A DNA stretch of 64,000 nt from Terrimicrobium sacchariphilum (GTDB lineage: Bacteria > Verrucomicrobiota > Verrucomicrobiia > Chthoniobacterales > Terrimicrobiaceae): positions 3,100,001 to 3,164,000 of the forward strand of contig NZ_BDCO01000002.1 in NCBI RefSeq assembly GCF_001613545.1. Direction: 5' to 3'. The notes beneath the pieces were generated by a model. It searched no databases. It was given only the letters and a program-made list of their open reading frames with translations, and had not been told where the DNA came from. This document shows, piece after piece, positions 63,056-64,000 of this stretch. The position numbers and the translations under genes were made by a program. Within the stretch, counting starts at the first letter, position 1. Each line of letters begins with the position of its first letter.

Positions 63056-63721
63056 ATGAGCCTCCCCAGACAATCGACCTTTGGCTTCTTGAAGGCAAAT
63101 CCTGTTCGCGGCCAAATCATCGCACCGACTGCCTGCCGGGCCTTCACACTGATGGAAATTCTCGTGACGGTCGCCATTATCGGCATTCTGGCCACGCTGC
63201 TTTTTCCGACTGTCAGCCGGATCAAGGATAATGCGAACCTGACAAAATGCAGCAGCAACCTGCGGCAGTGGGGGATCGCTTATCAGTTGTACATGGCGGA
63301 CCATGATGGCCTTTTGCCGCAGCAGGAAAGAGTCCTCAGCGACCCTAACACCCATTGGCAGAACCTGATCGCTCCCTACGTGATGGGCGGCACAAAAACC
63401 TACTTAAGCATCGATCTGCGTACCAAGTTCCGCTGCCCAAACGACAAGACAACGGGCATCGTCTATGGGTGCAGCTACTACCTCAGCCCGCCAAATTATG
63501 CCCAGGCCCCGGCCAAGCTGATCAATCTGAACAAGAAGCTCTCTGATTTCATTCTGATGGCGGAAAATTACACTGGTGAATTCTGGAACACCGAGCGGCG
63601 GCTCGAAGGAGCAGAAAATCCGGATACCTCGCCCGCGGAGGCTGTGCTCAGGAATGTATCTTCCTGCTGCGCGAGGCGGACGCCGGGCGGTGCTCGACGG
63701 CGTGTTGCTGCCGGACAGTGA
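63056..63721 (+). CDS. Prepilin-type protein with an atypical C-terminus
   Basis: A 221-residue pseudopilin-like protein. The prepilin leader is RAFTLMEILVTVAIIGILAT with E5 after the cleavage site, followed by the usual CSSNLRQWGIAYQLYMADHDG segment. The C-terminus lacks the H-X9-DG motif; the last 35 residues (AEAVLRNVSSCCARRTPGGA then RRRVAAGQ) look like out-of-frame sequence and overlap the 3' end of the LacI gene on the other strand by 74 bp. Truncation by rearrangement or a sequence frameshift near 63640 is possible. Confidence 0.7.
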   Translation: MSLPRQSTFGFLKANPVRGQIIAPTACRAFTLMEILVTVAIIGILATLLFPTVSRIKDNANLTKCSSNLRQWGIAYQLYMADHDGLLPQQERVLSDPNTHWQNLIAPYVMGGTKTYLSIDLRTKFRCPNDKTTGIVYGCSYYLSPPNYAQAPAKLINLNKKLSDFILMAENYTGEFWNTERRLEGAENPDTSPAEAVLRNVSSCCARRTPGGARRRVAAGQ

Positions 63722-64000
63722 GGCCATCCTTCCACTCGACGCCGACAGTGGTTTCCATGGGATGGGAAGGAAGTCCGACGACATTGCGAAAGATCATGTC
63801 GCTGAGTTGCATCACGGCTGTCGCCCCGACGAGGCGGTGGTTTTGAGAGATCCCGGCGATCTTTCCCCAGTCCTGAGGACTGACATCCAGCCCCGCGTAG
63901 CCCACGTCCTGCGGAATAGAGAGCCCGATCTCGCCCAGCCACCCGGCGGAGTAGTCTGGCCAGAAAGAGCTCATGATGGCGTCGGGTTTTTCGCGCCGGA
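63648..64000 (-). CDS. LacI-family transcriptional regulator, C-terminal fragment (5' end outside window)
   Basis: The visible part is the end of a periplasmic-binding-like effector domain: REKPDAIMSSFWPDYSAGWL, QDWGKIAGISQNHRLVGATAV, MQLSDMIFRNVVGLP and TVGVEWKDGLTV. This matches LacI/GalR-type regulators, whose DNA-binding domain would lie to the right of the window. The frame is open to the window edge. It is convergent and overlapping with the prepilin-like gene. Confidence 0.78.
   Translation of the reverse strand, partial: RREKPDAIMSSFWPDYSAGWLGEIGLSIPQDVGYAGLDVSPQDWGKIAGISQNHRLVGATAVMQLSDMIFRNVVGLPSHPMETTVGVEWKDGLTVRQQHAVEHRPASASRSRKIHS

Overview
The window is high-GC bacterial DNA. 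Its genes point to the phylum Verrucomicrobiota (soil or plant-polymer-degrading, Terrimicrobium/Chthoniobacter-like). The evidence is five PEP-CTERM secreted proteins, three prepilin-like proteins (one with a clear H-X9-DG tail), a beta-strand-repeat PEP-CTERM protein, TIGR03790 and DUF2851 proteins, a GTP-type PEP carboxykinase and a plant/cyanobacterial-type IspH. This placement is inference; there is no rRNA or tRNA in the window.

Layout. 0-11.6 kb is mostly core: the C-terminal half of ClpB, a PEP-CTERM protein, a DsbD-like reductase, AccA, a LysM/L,D-transpeptidase-like protein lacking its catalytic residues, IspH, and a LytS/LytTR pair. 11.6-15.9 kb is an AT-richer accessory stretch: TPR, YCII, a small zinc ribbon, an unknown two-TM protein and a TIR-domain protein. 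It carries a short interspersed repeat family (core AATGGCTGACC) that brackets the last two genes, and one copy appears interrupted by a 220-bp inverted-repeat element with 11-bp target duplications. 15.9-21.8 kb is housekeeping: glycosyltransferase-like, MazG, DUF2270, a rhomboid-like protein lacking the serine motif, and pckG with an operator-like dyad.

22.0-28.5 kb holds a RegB/RegA redox two-component pair. Dyads of the form TGYGGCA-N3-TGYCGCA lie in front of regB, in the divergent region, and in front of a PCuAC/SCO/cytochrome c operon. This looks like a compact redox regulon. 28.7-37.7 kb is DNA polymerase IV, GNAT, an MBL/TIGR03790/DUF2851 operon with 4-bp overlaps, RecN and a small-protein operon. 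37.7-42.1 kb encodes a soluble phosphorelay (PAS kinase, REC-kinase hybrid, NarL regulator).

42.4-54.9 kb mixes lipoproteins, PEP-CTERM proteins, a CDF transporter, a 5'-truncated coding remnant, a small sugar module (MDR dehydrogenase, Hyi-like isomerase, AraC regulator) and an amino-acid permease. 55.4-64.0 kb is a saccharide-related locus: prepilin-like protein, two right-handed beta-helix proteins overlapping by 4 bp, a PEP-CTERM protein, a GH4 glycosidase, a divergent AraC regulator, a second prepilin-like gene and the end of a LacI-type regulator.

Other repeats include a 40-bp inverted pair at 4161-4612 and an inverted element at 53053-53240 with a related copy near 50452. No CRISPR array, rRNA, tRNA, insertion sequence with its own transposase, or exosortase gene was found.
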